From the NCBI GenBank assembly GCA_902614065.1, contig CACMJT010000003.1, positions 62,001 through 126,000 on the forward strand: a stretch of 64,000 bases of DNA. The letters are read 5' to 3'. The stretch is from an uncultured Bacteroidota bacterium (GTDB lineage: Bacteria > Bacteroidota > Bacteroidia > Flavobacteriales > Flavobacteriaceae). How positions within the stretch are numbered: position 1 is the stretch's first letter; every line of letters begins with the position of its first letter. Position numbers and translations under genes: made by a program. Of the stretch, positions 7,127-14,921 are shown in pieces. Under the pieces are notes generated by a model. It worked only from the letters and a program-made list of their open reading frames with translations. It ran no database searches and was not told the origin of the DNA.

Positions 7127-9556
7127 ATGAAAAAGCTATCAATTCTTTTCTTTTCTCTATTCTTCATATCAATTAGTTCACAAGAGAATATTAAGTATCA
7201 AAAACCATCCAAAGAGATATTAGATCTTGTTGAATTTGAAAGACCCCCGTCAATATTATATGACGAAAACAAAAATTTTATGCTTTTTCTATTTAGAGAT
7301 AATTATAAATCAATTGCTGAACTTTCAGCAAAGGAATTAAGACTGGGGGGTTTAAGAATTGATCCAAAAACCAATATTGGTAGTAGGGTTACTTACTATA
7401 ATAATGTCAAAATTCGAAATCTTAAAAATAAAAAATCTGAGATAACTCAAGTAAAAGGCTTGCCTAAAAACCCCAAATTGAGTAATATATCTTGGTCACC
7501 CGATCAAAAAAGAATTGCTCTAACAAATACAACTGAAACTGGGGTTGAACTTTGGGTTCTAGAACTGGAAAATGGGTCGGTCACGAAACTTACGGAGTCA
7601 AATTTAAATTCAAATATTGGGAGTGTAATTAATTGGTTTTCTGACAGTGAAAACATGCTAGTTAAAATGATATCAAACAACAGAAGACCATTAATCGATA
7701 CAAATAAAATTGTCCCTGATGGACCAACAATATCTACAAATTTTGGTGAAAAAGCACAAAATAGAACATATCAAGACTTGCTAAAAAATAAGTTTGATGA
7801 GCACAATTTTGAACAACTCTCGACATCAAGTATATATAAAGTATCTATTGATGGATCCGTTAAAAAATGGATGGATGATGGAATGTATAGAACAATATCT
7901 TTTTCACCAAATGGAGAATATGTAATGATTTCTCAAATCAATAAACCATTTTCCTATTTAGTTACATATAGCAGATTTCCAACAGAAACAAACATTTATA
8001 ATAAAGACGGAGATTTTGTTTCAAACCTTCAAAAAGTTCCATTGATTGAAGAACTGCCAAAAGGCTTTATGTCGGTTAGGACAGGCAAAAGAAGTTTTAG
8101 CTGGAGACCCGATAAAGGAGCATCTCTTACTTATGTTACAGCATTGGATTCCGGAGATCCCTCAAAAAAAGTTGATTTTAGGGATGAGGTTTATGAATTA
8201 AATTATCCTTTCTCGGGCAAAGGTAAATTTATACTCAAAACAATAAATCGTTTTTCTGGCATTGATTGGGGAACCAAAGATATGGCAATCGCTTATGATA
8301 CTTGGTGGAATACAAGAAATAGAAAATCTTATGTTTTTAACCCATCAAACCCAAATATTAAACCGAAAATAATCTCTGATAGAAACTATCAGGATACATA
8401 CAGCGATCCAGGAAGTTTTCTTAGATCTAGAAACGAGTTTAACAGGTCGGTGCTAAAAATGCATTATGGAAATATTTTTCTTAGAGGACAAGGTTTTTCA
8501 CCAAGTGGTCAATTTCCTTTTATAGATAAGGTTAATACCAAGACATTTGAAAAAACTAGGGTTTATCAATCTAGCTACACTGATAAAATTGAAAGTATTA
8601 TTGACTATGATCCAAAAAAAAATCAGCTTACCGTAAGTATTGAATCACCAAGTGAGTACCCCAACTATTATACAAAAAAAGTAAAGTCAGGAAAACTTGA
8701 AAAATTAACCAATCTAAAAAACCCTTTTTTAGAATTACAAAACGTTAAAAAAGAGAAAATAACATATCTGAGAAACGATGGAGTTGAGCTTTCTGGAATA
8801 TTATATCTACCTCTTAATTATGATAAAGAAAAGAAAGAAAAAATGCCTATGATTCTTTGGGCTTACCCAAGAGAATTTAAAGACAGGCAAAGCGCATCAC
8901 AGAATACTAAAAATTCAAACGAATTTACATACCCTTATTATGGTTCAATGGTTTATTGGGTAACCAAGGGTTATGTAGTTTTGGATGATGCATCCTTCCC
9001 AATTATAGGTGAGGATGAAAATGAACCAAATGATAATTTTAGAAATCAATTGGTAGCAAATGCAGAAGCTGCGATTGATGCTGTCGATAAAATGGGCTAC
9101 ATTGATAGAAATAGAGTGGCTGTTGGAGGTCATAGCTATGGTGCATTTATGGTTGCAAATTTATTATCACACAGTAATCTTTTTGCCGCAGGAATAGCTA
9201 GAAGTGGTGCCTATAATAGGACTCTCACTCCTTTTGGATTTCAAAGTGAAGAGAGAAGTTACTGGGAAGCTCCAGATGTTTACTATACAATGTCACCATT
9301 TATGCATGCTGATAAAATGAAAACCCCATTGCTGTTAATTCATGGGGAAGATGATAACAACTCAGGTACTTATCCAATGCAAAGTGAAAGATACTTTAAT
9401 GCCTTAAAGGGTTTGGGTGCTACTGTAAGATTGGTGATGTTGCCAAAAGAAAGTCATGGATATAGATCAAAAGAAAGCATTTATCATGTCTTGTGGGAGC
9501 AGGACCAATGGCTTGATAAATATGTTAAGAATAAAAAACAATCCTTTTATAATTAA
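7127..9556 (+). CDS. secreted S9D prolyl-oligopeptidase-family peptidase (glutamyl endopeptidase type)
   Basis: An 809-residue protein with a signal peptide (residues 1-19, ending ISSQ), a seven-bladed beta-propeller in the first two thirds and a C-terminal alpha/beta hydrolase domain. The triad is visible: Ser670 in GGHSYGAF, Asp743 in HGEDDNN and His777 in ESHGYRS. The propeller segment with PDGPTISTN and RTYQDLLKNKFDE matches the group that includes the plant chloroplast glutamyl endopeptidase, pointing to cleavage after Glu, more specifically than a generic dipeptidyl peptidase. It probably acts in the periplasm on peptides. It stands alone. Confidence 0.88.
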   Translation: MKKLSILFFSLFFISISSQENIKYQKPSKEILDLVEFERPPSILYDENKNFMLFLFRDNYKSIAELSAKELRLGGLRIDPKTNIGSRVTYYNNVKIRNLKNKKSEITQVKGLPKNPKLSNISWSPDQKRIALTNTTETGVELWVLELENGSVTKLTESNLNSNIGSVINWFSDSENMLVKMISNNRRPLIDTNKIVPDGPTISTNFGEKAQNRTYQDLLKNKFDEHNFEQLSTSSIYKVSIDGSVKKWMDDGMYRTISFSPNGEYVMISQINKPFSYLVTYSRFPTETNIYNKDGDFVSNLQKVPLIEELPKGFMSVRTGKRSFSWRPDKGASLTYVTALDSGDPSKKVDFRDEVYELNYPFSGKGKFILKTINRFSGIDWGTKDMAIAYDTWWNTRNRKSYVFNPSNPNIKPKIISDRNYQDTYSDPGSFLRSRNEFNRSVLKMHYGNIFLRGQGFSPSGQFPFIDKVNTKTFEKTRVYQSSYTDKIESIIDYDPKKNQLTVSIESPSEYPNYYTKKVKSGKLEKLTNLKNPFLELQNVKKEKITYLRNDGVELSGILYLPLNYDKEKKEKMPMILWAYPREFKDRQSASQNTKNSNEFTYPYYGSMVYWVTKGYVVLDDASFPIIGEDENEPNDNFRNQLVANAEAAIDAVDKMGYIDRNRVAVGGHSYGAFMVANLLSHSNLFAAGIARSGAYNRTLTPFGFQSEERSYWEAPDVYYTMSPFMHADKMKTPLLLIHGEDDNNSGTYPMQSERYFNALKGLGATVRLVMLPKESHGYRSKESIYHVLWEQDQWLDKYVKNKKQSFYN

Positions 9557-9585
9557 TAAAATTATTTAAGTTTGCTATCACAATT

Positions 9586-9993
9586 ATGAAATATACTTTA
9601 AAACACCCTGACACAGTTGGAGCTATAAATAGCTCCTTGTGTGTTGCTCATTGCTTTGCCACACCATTTTTATTTCTAACTCAAGCTCAAACCAGTTTAG
9701 TGGAGTTATCATCGGTTCCACTGTGGTGGCAATTGCTTAATTATGTTTTTATTATTGTTTCATTTTTTGCAGTCAAAAGGACTGTAAAAAACTCATCAAA
9801 TGAACTAGTTAAATCTCTTTTGTGGGTATCATGGGTTTTACTTTCTGCCTTAATCTTAAATGAAGAATTTGAGATTATGCACATGCCAGAACTTTTGACA
9901 TATTTTGCCGGTATATCTCTTGCTTCATTACACATTTACAATTTAAAATATTGTCAGTGTGAAGATGAGAATTGCTGTCCTCCGGAAAAATAA
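9586..9993 (+). CDS. MerC-domain membrane protein with Cys-rich tail
   Basis: A 135-residue protein with four membrane helices. The N-terminal part has SSLCVAHCFATPFL, where the CxxxC resembles the metal-contacting cysteines of MerC, and the tail is Cys-rich (YCQCEDENCCPPEK). MerC proteins transport mercuric ion, but MerC-domain proteins are common in Flavobacteriia without mer operons, and no merA, merR or merP is nearby. The physiological substrate is therefore open; another soft metal is possible. Confidence 0.7.
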   Translation: MKYTLKHPDTVGAINSSLCVAHCFATPFLFLTQAQTSLVELSSVPLWWQLLNYVFIIVSFFAVKRTVKNSSNELVKSLLWVSWVLLSALILNEEFEIMHMPELLTYFAGISLASLHIYNLKYCQCEDENCCPPEK

Positions 9994-10407
9994 AAGGTAG
10001 TTTTTTAGATGGCTCTAAATCTCCTAGATTTTGCCCAATAAATCCTATTGGAATTTCCTAAAAATAATTTTTTATTCACCCTATCATTAAATTCATTTCT
10101 GATTGAATTTAACTGATCATTTCCGTTTTTTTGCTCTTTTAAATTCATAAATATATTTTTCTGCAATATTATGTAATTCATAAATATTTTACAATGGTTT
10201 TAGTGTGAAAAAATCATTATTATTTTATTAATAAATTTTCAACTTTAACCATTTAGAATTGTCAAAAAAACAATTCCATTTTTAATGATTATATATTTAA
10301 GCCCTTCAAATTTTAAAAGATTAATAATTTTTAAAAATTTAATATTGTTTTTTTCTGCATTTAACATAGAATAAATAAATTATTGAATAATCAAAAATTT
10401 AAATTTT
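9994..10407. other. 414-base A+T-rich intergenic region
   Basis: No credible coding frame on either strand. It contains weak inverted repeats soon after the MerC gene (AAATCT/AGATTT at 10017-10031 and CCAATA/TATTGG at 10035-10051), which may act as a terminator, and a longer hairpin at 10256-10276. The remainder is poly-A/T-rich and is probably the upstream control region of the secreted protein gene at 10408. Confidence 0.5.
10256..10276. repeat. 7-bp inverted repeat upstream of secreted protein gene
   Basis: GAATTGT (10256-10262) and ACAATTC (10270-10276) are perfect complements around a CAAAAAA loop. It lies about 130 bases before the start at 10408. It may be a weak hairpin or an operator; there is no strong T-tract. 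Confidence 0.35.
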
Positions 10408-11166
10408 ATGAAAAAATCTATTTTATTAACACTTAGTATTCTTTTTTGTATTTCTTTAAATTCTCAAAGAGGTGCAAATGCTGAATATTGGGTTAGCTTC
10501 ACATATCTACCCAAAAAGGGGATGATTGAAGAGTTTGAAAAGGCTGTAGCAGATAAAACAGCAAAGTACAATGCCACGGAAGAAGATGCTATTTTTGCAT
10601 TTCAGATAATGACAGGTGGTGGCCAAGGTGCATACCAAAGATGGGTTGTAAGAAAAGATCGAGCTTTTTTTGATCAGGACAATGCTGAAGAATTGAAATA
10701 TTGGAATGAAAATGTTGATCCTTATATCGCTGATAAAAGTGGTCAAAAAATTTGGCAAATGCTTAAGGGAGCAAGTCATGGTTGGGACGAACCAAGAACA
10801 CCTCTTAAATATTATGTCCAAAACACCGCAGTTGTAAAGAGAGGAAAAAATCAAGATTTTATGACAGTTCATAGAAGACTTAAGCAAATGATGTCTGAAA
10901 CGGAATATACTGGGAATCGAGCTGTATTCAAATTAAATAGTGGAGGAAATAGTCAAACTTATATGGTTATTAATGGTTTTGACTCACATGCTACTTCATT
11001 TAGCAATAACCTACCTGAGGGAACAAATTTTGCTAATGCTTACAATGAAAAATTTGGTGAAAATGCATGGCAAGAGGATTGGTCTGCTGCTAATGAGGCA
11101 ATTGAAATGTGGGGTTCTAGTGTTGTCAAAATGATGTATCGTCCAGATCTTTCTAGCAAGCTTTAG
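10408..11166 (+). CDS. secreted protein with two similar ABM-like halves, unknown
   Basis: A 252-residue protein with a clear signal peptide (1-19). The mature part appears to hold two related halves: EYWVSFTYLPKKGMIEEFEK (about residues 26-45) aligns with KYYVQNTAVVKRGKNQDFM (about 132-150), and each is followed by a helix, a strand starting Phe and a GG loop before an aromatic strand (TGGGQGAYQRW versus NSGGNSQTYMV). This suggests a tandem dimeric alpha/beta-barrel (ABM or NIPSNAP-like) fold in one chain. A strong terminator follows at 11179. Function unknown. Confidence 0.65.
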   Translation: MKKSILLTLSILFCISLNSQRGANAEYWVSFTYLPKKGMIEEFEKAVADKTAKYNATEEDAIFAFQIMTGGGQGAYQRWVVRKDRAFFDQDNAEELKYWNENVDPYIADKSGQKIWQMLKGASHGWDEPRTPLKYYVQNTAVVKRGKNQDFMTVHRRLKQMMSETEYTGNRAVFKLNSGGNSQTYMVINGFDSHATSFSNNLPEGTNFANAYNEKFGENAWQEDWSAANEAIEMWGSSVVKMMYRPDLSSKL

Positions 11167-11178
11167 TTTAATTAAATA

Positions 11179-11206
11179 ATCTGGGTGTTTATTCACCCAG
11201 ATTTTT
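11179..11206 (+). terminator. strong rho-independent terminator
   Basis: A perfect 9-bp stem, ATCTGGGTG (11179-11187) with CACCCAGAT (11194-11202), a six-base TTTATT loop and a T-tract to 11206. It ends the transcript of the gene at 10408. Confidence 0.88.
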
Positions 11207-11222
11207 ATAAAGTATATTAATT

Positions 11223-11834
11223 ATGAATAACTCAGAAATCAGAAATGTTACAAAAGAAATATTGAAAGGAAAATATAAAAACGTAATGTTGCCTTTTTTA
11301 TTAGCAAACTTATTACTTGGTTTAACTCAGTCACAAGAATTATACAGCTCTGCTTATGAAGCCTATGGTTTAAGTTATGTCTTTACCATTGGATCATTAG
11401 CCCTATTAATTCAAGGTCCGATAAGCATTGGTTTGGCAACTTATTCACTTTCAATTGTAAACGAAAAAGAGTATAGCTACACTCAAATTATTTCGGCCTT
11501 TAAATATTTTTTTAAAGCATTACTTTTAGTTTTACTATTTACAATATCTTTTGCAATAGGATTTTTATTATTATTTGTACCTGGTATTATTATAGCTCTT
11601 ATATTTTCTCAAATCTTCTACATAACAGCTGAAAATCCTCAAATTGGTGTGATAGATGCTTTCAAAAAAAGTGCAAGTCTAATGAAAAATAAAAAGCTCC
11701 AACTTTTTGGTTTGGTAATGAGATATTTTGGTCTTTTTATTTTGGGACTGTTTACGCTTGGAATTTGGTGGCTATGGTTGATCCCTCAAGCTTATGTATC
11801 ATTTGCAATTTTTTATAAAGAGCTTCAGTCATAA
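11223..11834 (+). CDS. DUF975-like membrane protein
   Basis: A 203-residue membrane protein with about six helices. It starts with a short amphipathic segment (SEIRNVTKEILKGKYKNVM), has a glycine/proline-rich second helix region (QGPISIGLATYSL), the loop YSYTQIISAFKYF, and the later pattern FVPGIIIALIFSQIFYI and IGVIDAFKKSASLMKNKK before the last helices. This is the DUF975/glycerophosphodiesterase-membrane-domain-like pattern. Function unknown. It lies between a terminator and a -7 box and so is probably transcribed alone. Confidence 0.7.
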   Translation: MNNSEIRNVTKEILKGKYKNVMLPFLLANLLLGLTQSQELYSSAYEAYGLSYVFTIGSLALLIQGPISIGLATYSLSIVNEKEYSYTQIISAFKYFFKALLLVLLFTISFAIGFLLLFVPGIIIALIFSQIFYITAENPQIGVIDAFKKSASLMKNKKLQLFGLVMRYFGLFILGLFTLGIWWLWLIPQAYVSFAIFYKELQS

Positions 11835-11840
11835 AATTCT

Positions 11841-11848
11841 TATTTTTG
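11841..11848 (+). promoter_or_regulatory. Bacteroidota -7 box upstream of beta-helix lipoprotein gene
   Basis: TATTTTTG matches the TAnnTTTG consensus exactly and ends 15 bases before the ATG at 11864. It covers the in-frame TTG at 11846, which argues against that codon being the start. No clear -33 TTTG was found. Confidence 0.5.
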
Positions 11849-11863
11849 CACAAACTAACTAAC

Positions 11864-13864
11864 ATGAATGCAAAGAGATTTTTTTTATTTTTTACCCTTC
11901 TGATTTTTCTGGCCTGTGGCAGCTCCGATGATTCGTCTGATACAAGTGGAGATAATGGAAATAACAACGGAGGAAATAATAATGGCGGAAATACTGGTGG
12001 CAACGATGACACCAAAGATGAAACAAATTATTATTTCAGTGATTCAGGAAATGATTCCAATTCTGGTTCTCAAAAAAATCCTTGGAAGTCGTTATCAAAA
12101 CTAAATAGTAGTGAACTCAATCCTGGCGATTCAATTTTCTTTAATAGAGGAGATTCTTTTTTTGGTGAGTTGGTCGTAAATGGCTCAGGTACTGCATCAG
12201 AGCCTATAGTTTTCACATCTTATGGCTCAGGGGACAAGCCAATTATTAGTGGAAAAGTAGGCTCAAGTGGTGGTGGTGATTATCAACAGGCCATTTATGT
12301 ATTGAATAACGACAATATGGTTTTTGAAAATTTAGAAGTCCAAAATAATCGTCAAGCTCCTAGAACAAATGTAGATAACTCGGACAGTTTTGGTATTCAT
12401 ATACACAATACTAGTGAAGAGACTTTAAATAATTTTGTTTTCAAGAATATGACATTTAAAAATGTTTATGCTATAGCCCAGGTTGATCCATCCGATCAGC
12501 AGGCATTCAATCAGTTTGAAGTTGCTGGAATTAGGATTTTTACAGATTGGAATAAAGCCCCTATTAACAATGTTTTGGTTGAAGACAGTTATTTCACAGA
12601 CTTGCAAAGATTTGGAGTTCATGCCAAGCACTCCATAGGAAATAATTCAAATGATAATAGACACACAAATTTTGTTTTTCGAGGAAACGAATTTAAACAG
12701 ATTGGAGGCACATGCATACTTCCATCTCGGGTCAGAAATTGTCTCATAGAAAATAATATTTTTGATGAACCTGGTGCGAAAACCAATTCAAGAATGATTG
12801 GTAGAGGTAGTGCAGTATGGAATTGGTATAGTATCAATACTATAATCCAAAACAATCAGGCGCTAAAAATTAGAGGAATTCTAGACTCACATGGAATTCA
12901 TATAGATCATAGAAACGTTGATACATTTATTCAATACAATTATATGGAAGATTGTGAAGGAGGTTTTGTTGAAATTTTGGGAGGAAATGAGACTTCAGTA
13001 TACAGGTTTAATATCAGTGTTAATGACGGCTGGAGAAGCAACCCAAATTGGGTGAACAGCAATCATACAATATGGCTGAGTGACAACATTGGAGGGCAGG
13101 ATGGATACAATTCTGAAAATAGTTATATATACAATAATACAGTGGTAATAAACAGGTCTTCAGATCCATATCGAACAGCTATTGATATTCAAGCAAACAA
13201 TACAAGAATTTTTAATAATATTTTTTATTCTATAAATGGATCAAAAATGGGCAATAAACAAGTCAATGTAACCGATAATAACTTATCAATGACTAATAAT
13301 TTATTTTTTGGGCAAGTTGATACAAGATTTAAAGACTACGACGAACAAGCAGTTTTTCAAAATCCAAACTTTTATGATGAAAGTTTAGATGGAGCAAAGG
13401 GTTATCAGTTACTTGCAGGCAGTCCGGCAATTAATGCTGGAATTCCTTATTCTGGAAAATATGCTCATCCTCCAATTCCAGTTGGGGATTCTGATATTTT
13501 TTCTGATGTTGAAGCAATACCCTCAGTTGGTTTTTTTGGCAGGTCATTGACTGTGAACTCAACGCCAAATATTGGAGCAAACAATGCGAAAAATGGAGAA
13601 ATAACGAGCTTATATAATTTAGATAACCCATTAATTAGAGATTTGTTTAACAATCAAGAAATCGAACTAAAAAATGTAGACAATGACTATAAGTTTAGGT
13701 TAATTGACATTACTGGAAAAGAAAAGAAAAATGGAACAGTCAATAGTTCAAACTCAAAAATCAAACTAGATGATGATTTAGAAAATGGAGTTTATTCAAT
13801 AATTATAGAAAACAATGAAAAGAGTTTTTCACAAAAGTTTATTTATAGAAAATCTGACTCATAA
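11864..13864 (+). CDS. right-handed parallel beta-helix lipoprotein, candidate polysaccharide lyase
   Basis: A 666-residue surface-type protein. A signal peptide ends in lipobox FLAC (Cys18), followed by a Gly/Asn/Asp-rich linker to about residue 55, then YYFSDSGND...NPWKSLSKL, the usual entry of secreted beta-helix proteins. The middle (about 150-480) is a series of Asn-rich turns with V/I/F strands such as NNFVFKNMTFKNV and NNVLVEDSYF, as in PL6-like lyases. The last 75 residues (YKFRLIDITGKEKKNG...ENGVYSIIIENN...FIYRK) look like a T9SS type A sorting domain. Having both a lipobox and such a domain is unusual. Substrate unknown; alginate or another polyuronide is an inference only. Confidence 0.8.
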   Translation: MNAKRFFLFFTLLIFLACGSSDDSSDTSGDNGNNNGGNNNGGNTGGNDDTKDETNYYFSDSGNDSNSGSQKNPWKSLSKLNSSELNPGDSIFFNRGDSFFGELVVNGSGTASEPIVFTSYGSGDKPIISGKVGSSGGGDYQQAIYVLNNDNMVFENLEVQNNRQAPRTNVDNSDSFGIHIHNTSEETLNNFVFKNMTFKNVYAIAQVDPSDQQAFNQFEVAGIRIFTDWNKAPINNVLVEDSYFTDLQRFGVHAKHSIGNNSNDNRHTNFVFRGNEFKQIGGTCILPSRVRNCLIENNIFDEPGAKTNSRMIGRGSAVWNWYSINTIIQNNQALKIRGILDSHGIHIDHRNVDTFIQYNYMEDCEGGFVEILGGNETSVYRFNISVNDGWRSNPNWVNSNHTIWLSDNIGGQDGYNSENSYIYNNTVVINRSSDPYRTAIDIQANNTRIFNNIFYSINGSKMGNKQVNVTDNNLSMTNNLFFGQVDTRFKDYDEQAVFQNPNFYDESLDGAKGYQLLAGSPAINAGIPYSGKYAHPPIPVGDSDIFSDVEAIPSVGFFGRSLTVNSTPNIGANNAKNGEITSLYNLDNPLIRDLFNNQEIELKNVDNDYKFRLIDITGKEKKNGTVNSSNSKIKLDDDLENGVYSIIIENNEKSFSQKFIYRKSDS

Positions 13865-13866
13865 TA

Positions 13867-13977
13867 ATGAAATGCTTGAAATGTAAATACACATGGCAGA
13901 GATCAAAATGGACGGAATTTATTTCGTTTTTAGCAAAATGTCCAAAGTGTGGAAGCAGATTTTTGTTAAGGTATTAA
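13867..13977 (+). CDS. 36-residue zinc-ribbon microprotein
   Basis: The ATG lies three bases after the stop of the beta-helix gene, opening 36 codons. It begins MKCLKCKYTW and has CPKCGSRF near the end, so two CxxC/CxxCG knuckles are separated by 18 residues with two tryptophans. This is a compact treble-clef or zinc-ribbon pattern, unlikely by chance in this A+T-rich DNA. It resembles the zinc-ribbon head of longer proteins but stands alone. Possible roles are nucleic-acid or protein binding; nothing more can be said. Confidence 0.6.
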   Translation: MKCLKCKYTWQRSKWTEFISFLAKCPKCGSRFLLRY

Positions 13978-14035
13978 ACTCTTTAAATTTTTAATTGTCT
14001 CTTGTATAGACGGACTTGTATTAAAAAAATGATAT

Positions 14036-14917
14036 ATGGAATTACTAATAAAAAATTTAACAAAAACTTACAGCAATAAGGTAAAGGCTCTTGACAACGT
14101 CAGTTTAAAAATTGGTGTTGGAATGTTTGGGTTGTTGGGTCCAAATGGTGCAGGCAAGTCAACATTGATGAGAACGATTGCCACAATTCAATCACCAGAC
14201 TCGGGTGAAATTCACTTCAATGACATTAATGTACTTGATGATCAATTATCTCTAAGAAAAATTTTAGGTTACTTACCACAATCATTTGGTGTTTACCCAA
14301 AAATGTCTGCTGAACAACTCTTAAATTACTTTGCCGTTCTGAAAGGAGTTAGTGATAAAAAAGAGCGTAAAGATTTGGTTAATGAACTTTTAGAAATTAC
14401 CAACTTACAAGACGTTAAGAAAAAAAATGTTGATGGATATTCTGGCGGAATGAAGCAAAGATTTGGAATTGCTCAACTATTACTAAACGATCCAAAGCTG
14501 ATTATAGTTGATGAGCCAACTGCTGGATTAGATCCAGCTGAAAGACAAAGATTTCTAAATGTAATTAGAGAAGTAGGAACAAATTGTGCAGTCATATTTT
14601 CAACTCATATTGTAGAAGACGTTAAGGAGTTGTGTAATGATATGGCAATAATGAATGGGGGTAAAATACTAAAACATATAAAACCCGCGAAAGCAACAAA
14701 AGAAATTTTAGGCAAGATTTGGACAAAATCTGTTAAGAGAGATGATCTTGAAAAAGCCGAACAAAAATACGATGTATTATCATCAAATTATAATGTTGAT
14801 AATACAATCAATATTAGAGTATATTCTGATAAAAAACCCGGTGTTGGATTTAAAAAAACAGAACCACAACTTGATGACGTTTACTTTATAGCCTTAAAAG
14901 AAGATCAAAAAAAATAA
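14036..14917 (+). CDS. ABC transporter ATP-binding protein
   Basis: A 293-residue cytoplasmic ATPase. Walker A GPNGAGKST is at 35-43, the Q-loop near PQSFG (81-85), signature YSGGMKQ at 135-141, Walker B LIIVDEP at 155-161 and the switch His in FSTHI near 189. The extended C-terminal 60 residues are less conserved. It resembles the CcmA/NatA-type subunits, and its partner is the permease/peptidase fusion four bases downstream. Confidence 0.92.
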   Translation: MELLIKNLTKTYSNKVKALDNVSLKIGVGMFGLLGPNGAGKSTLMRTIATIQSPDSGEIHFNDINVLDDQLSLRKILGYLPQSFGVYPKMSAEQLLNYFAVLKGVSDKKERKDLVNELLEITNLQDVKKKNVDGYSGGMKQRFGIAQLLLNDPKLIIVDEPTAGLDPAERQRFLNVIREVGTNCAVIFSTHIVEDVKELCNDMAIMNGGKILKHIKPAKATKEILGKIWTKSVKRDDLEKAEQKYDVLSSNYNVDNTINIRVYSDKKPGVGFKKTEPQLDDVYFIALKEDQKK

Positions 14918-14921
14918 TTAT

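Noticed and set aside
9586..9993. A mercury-resistance operon
   Set aside because: Only a MerC-domain protein is present; merA, merR, merP and merT are not visible nearby.
10507..10887. Minus-strand open frame of about 126 codons opposite the secreted protein
   Set aside because: The plus-strand frame has a signal peptide, internal repeat and terminator; the antisense frame has no recognisable features.
11846..11863. TTG at 11846 as start of the beta-helix lipoprotein
   Set aside because: It falls inside an exact -7 box, and the signal peptide is standard when read from ATG 11864.
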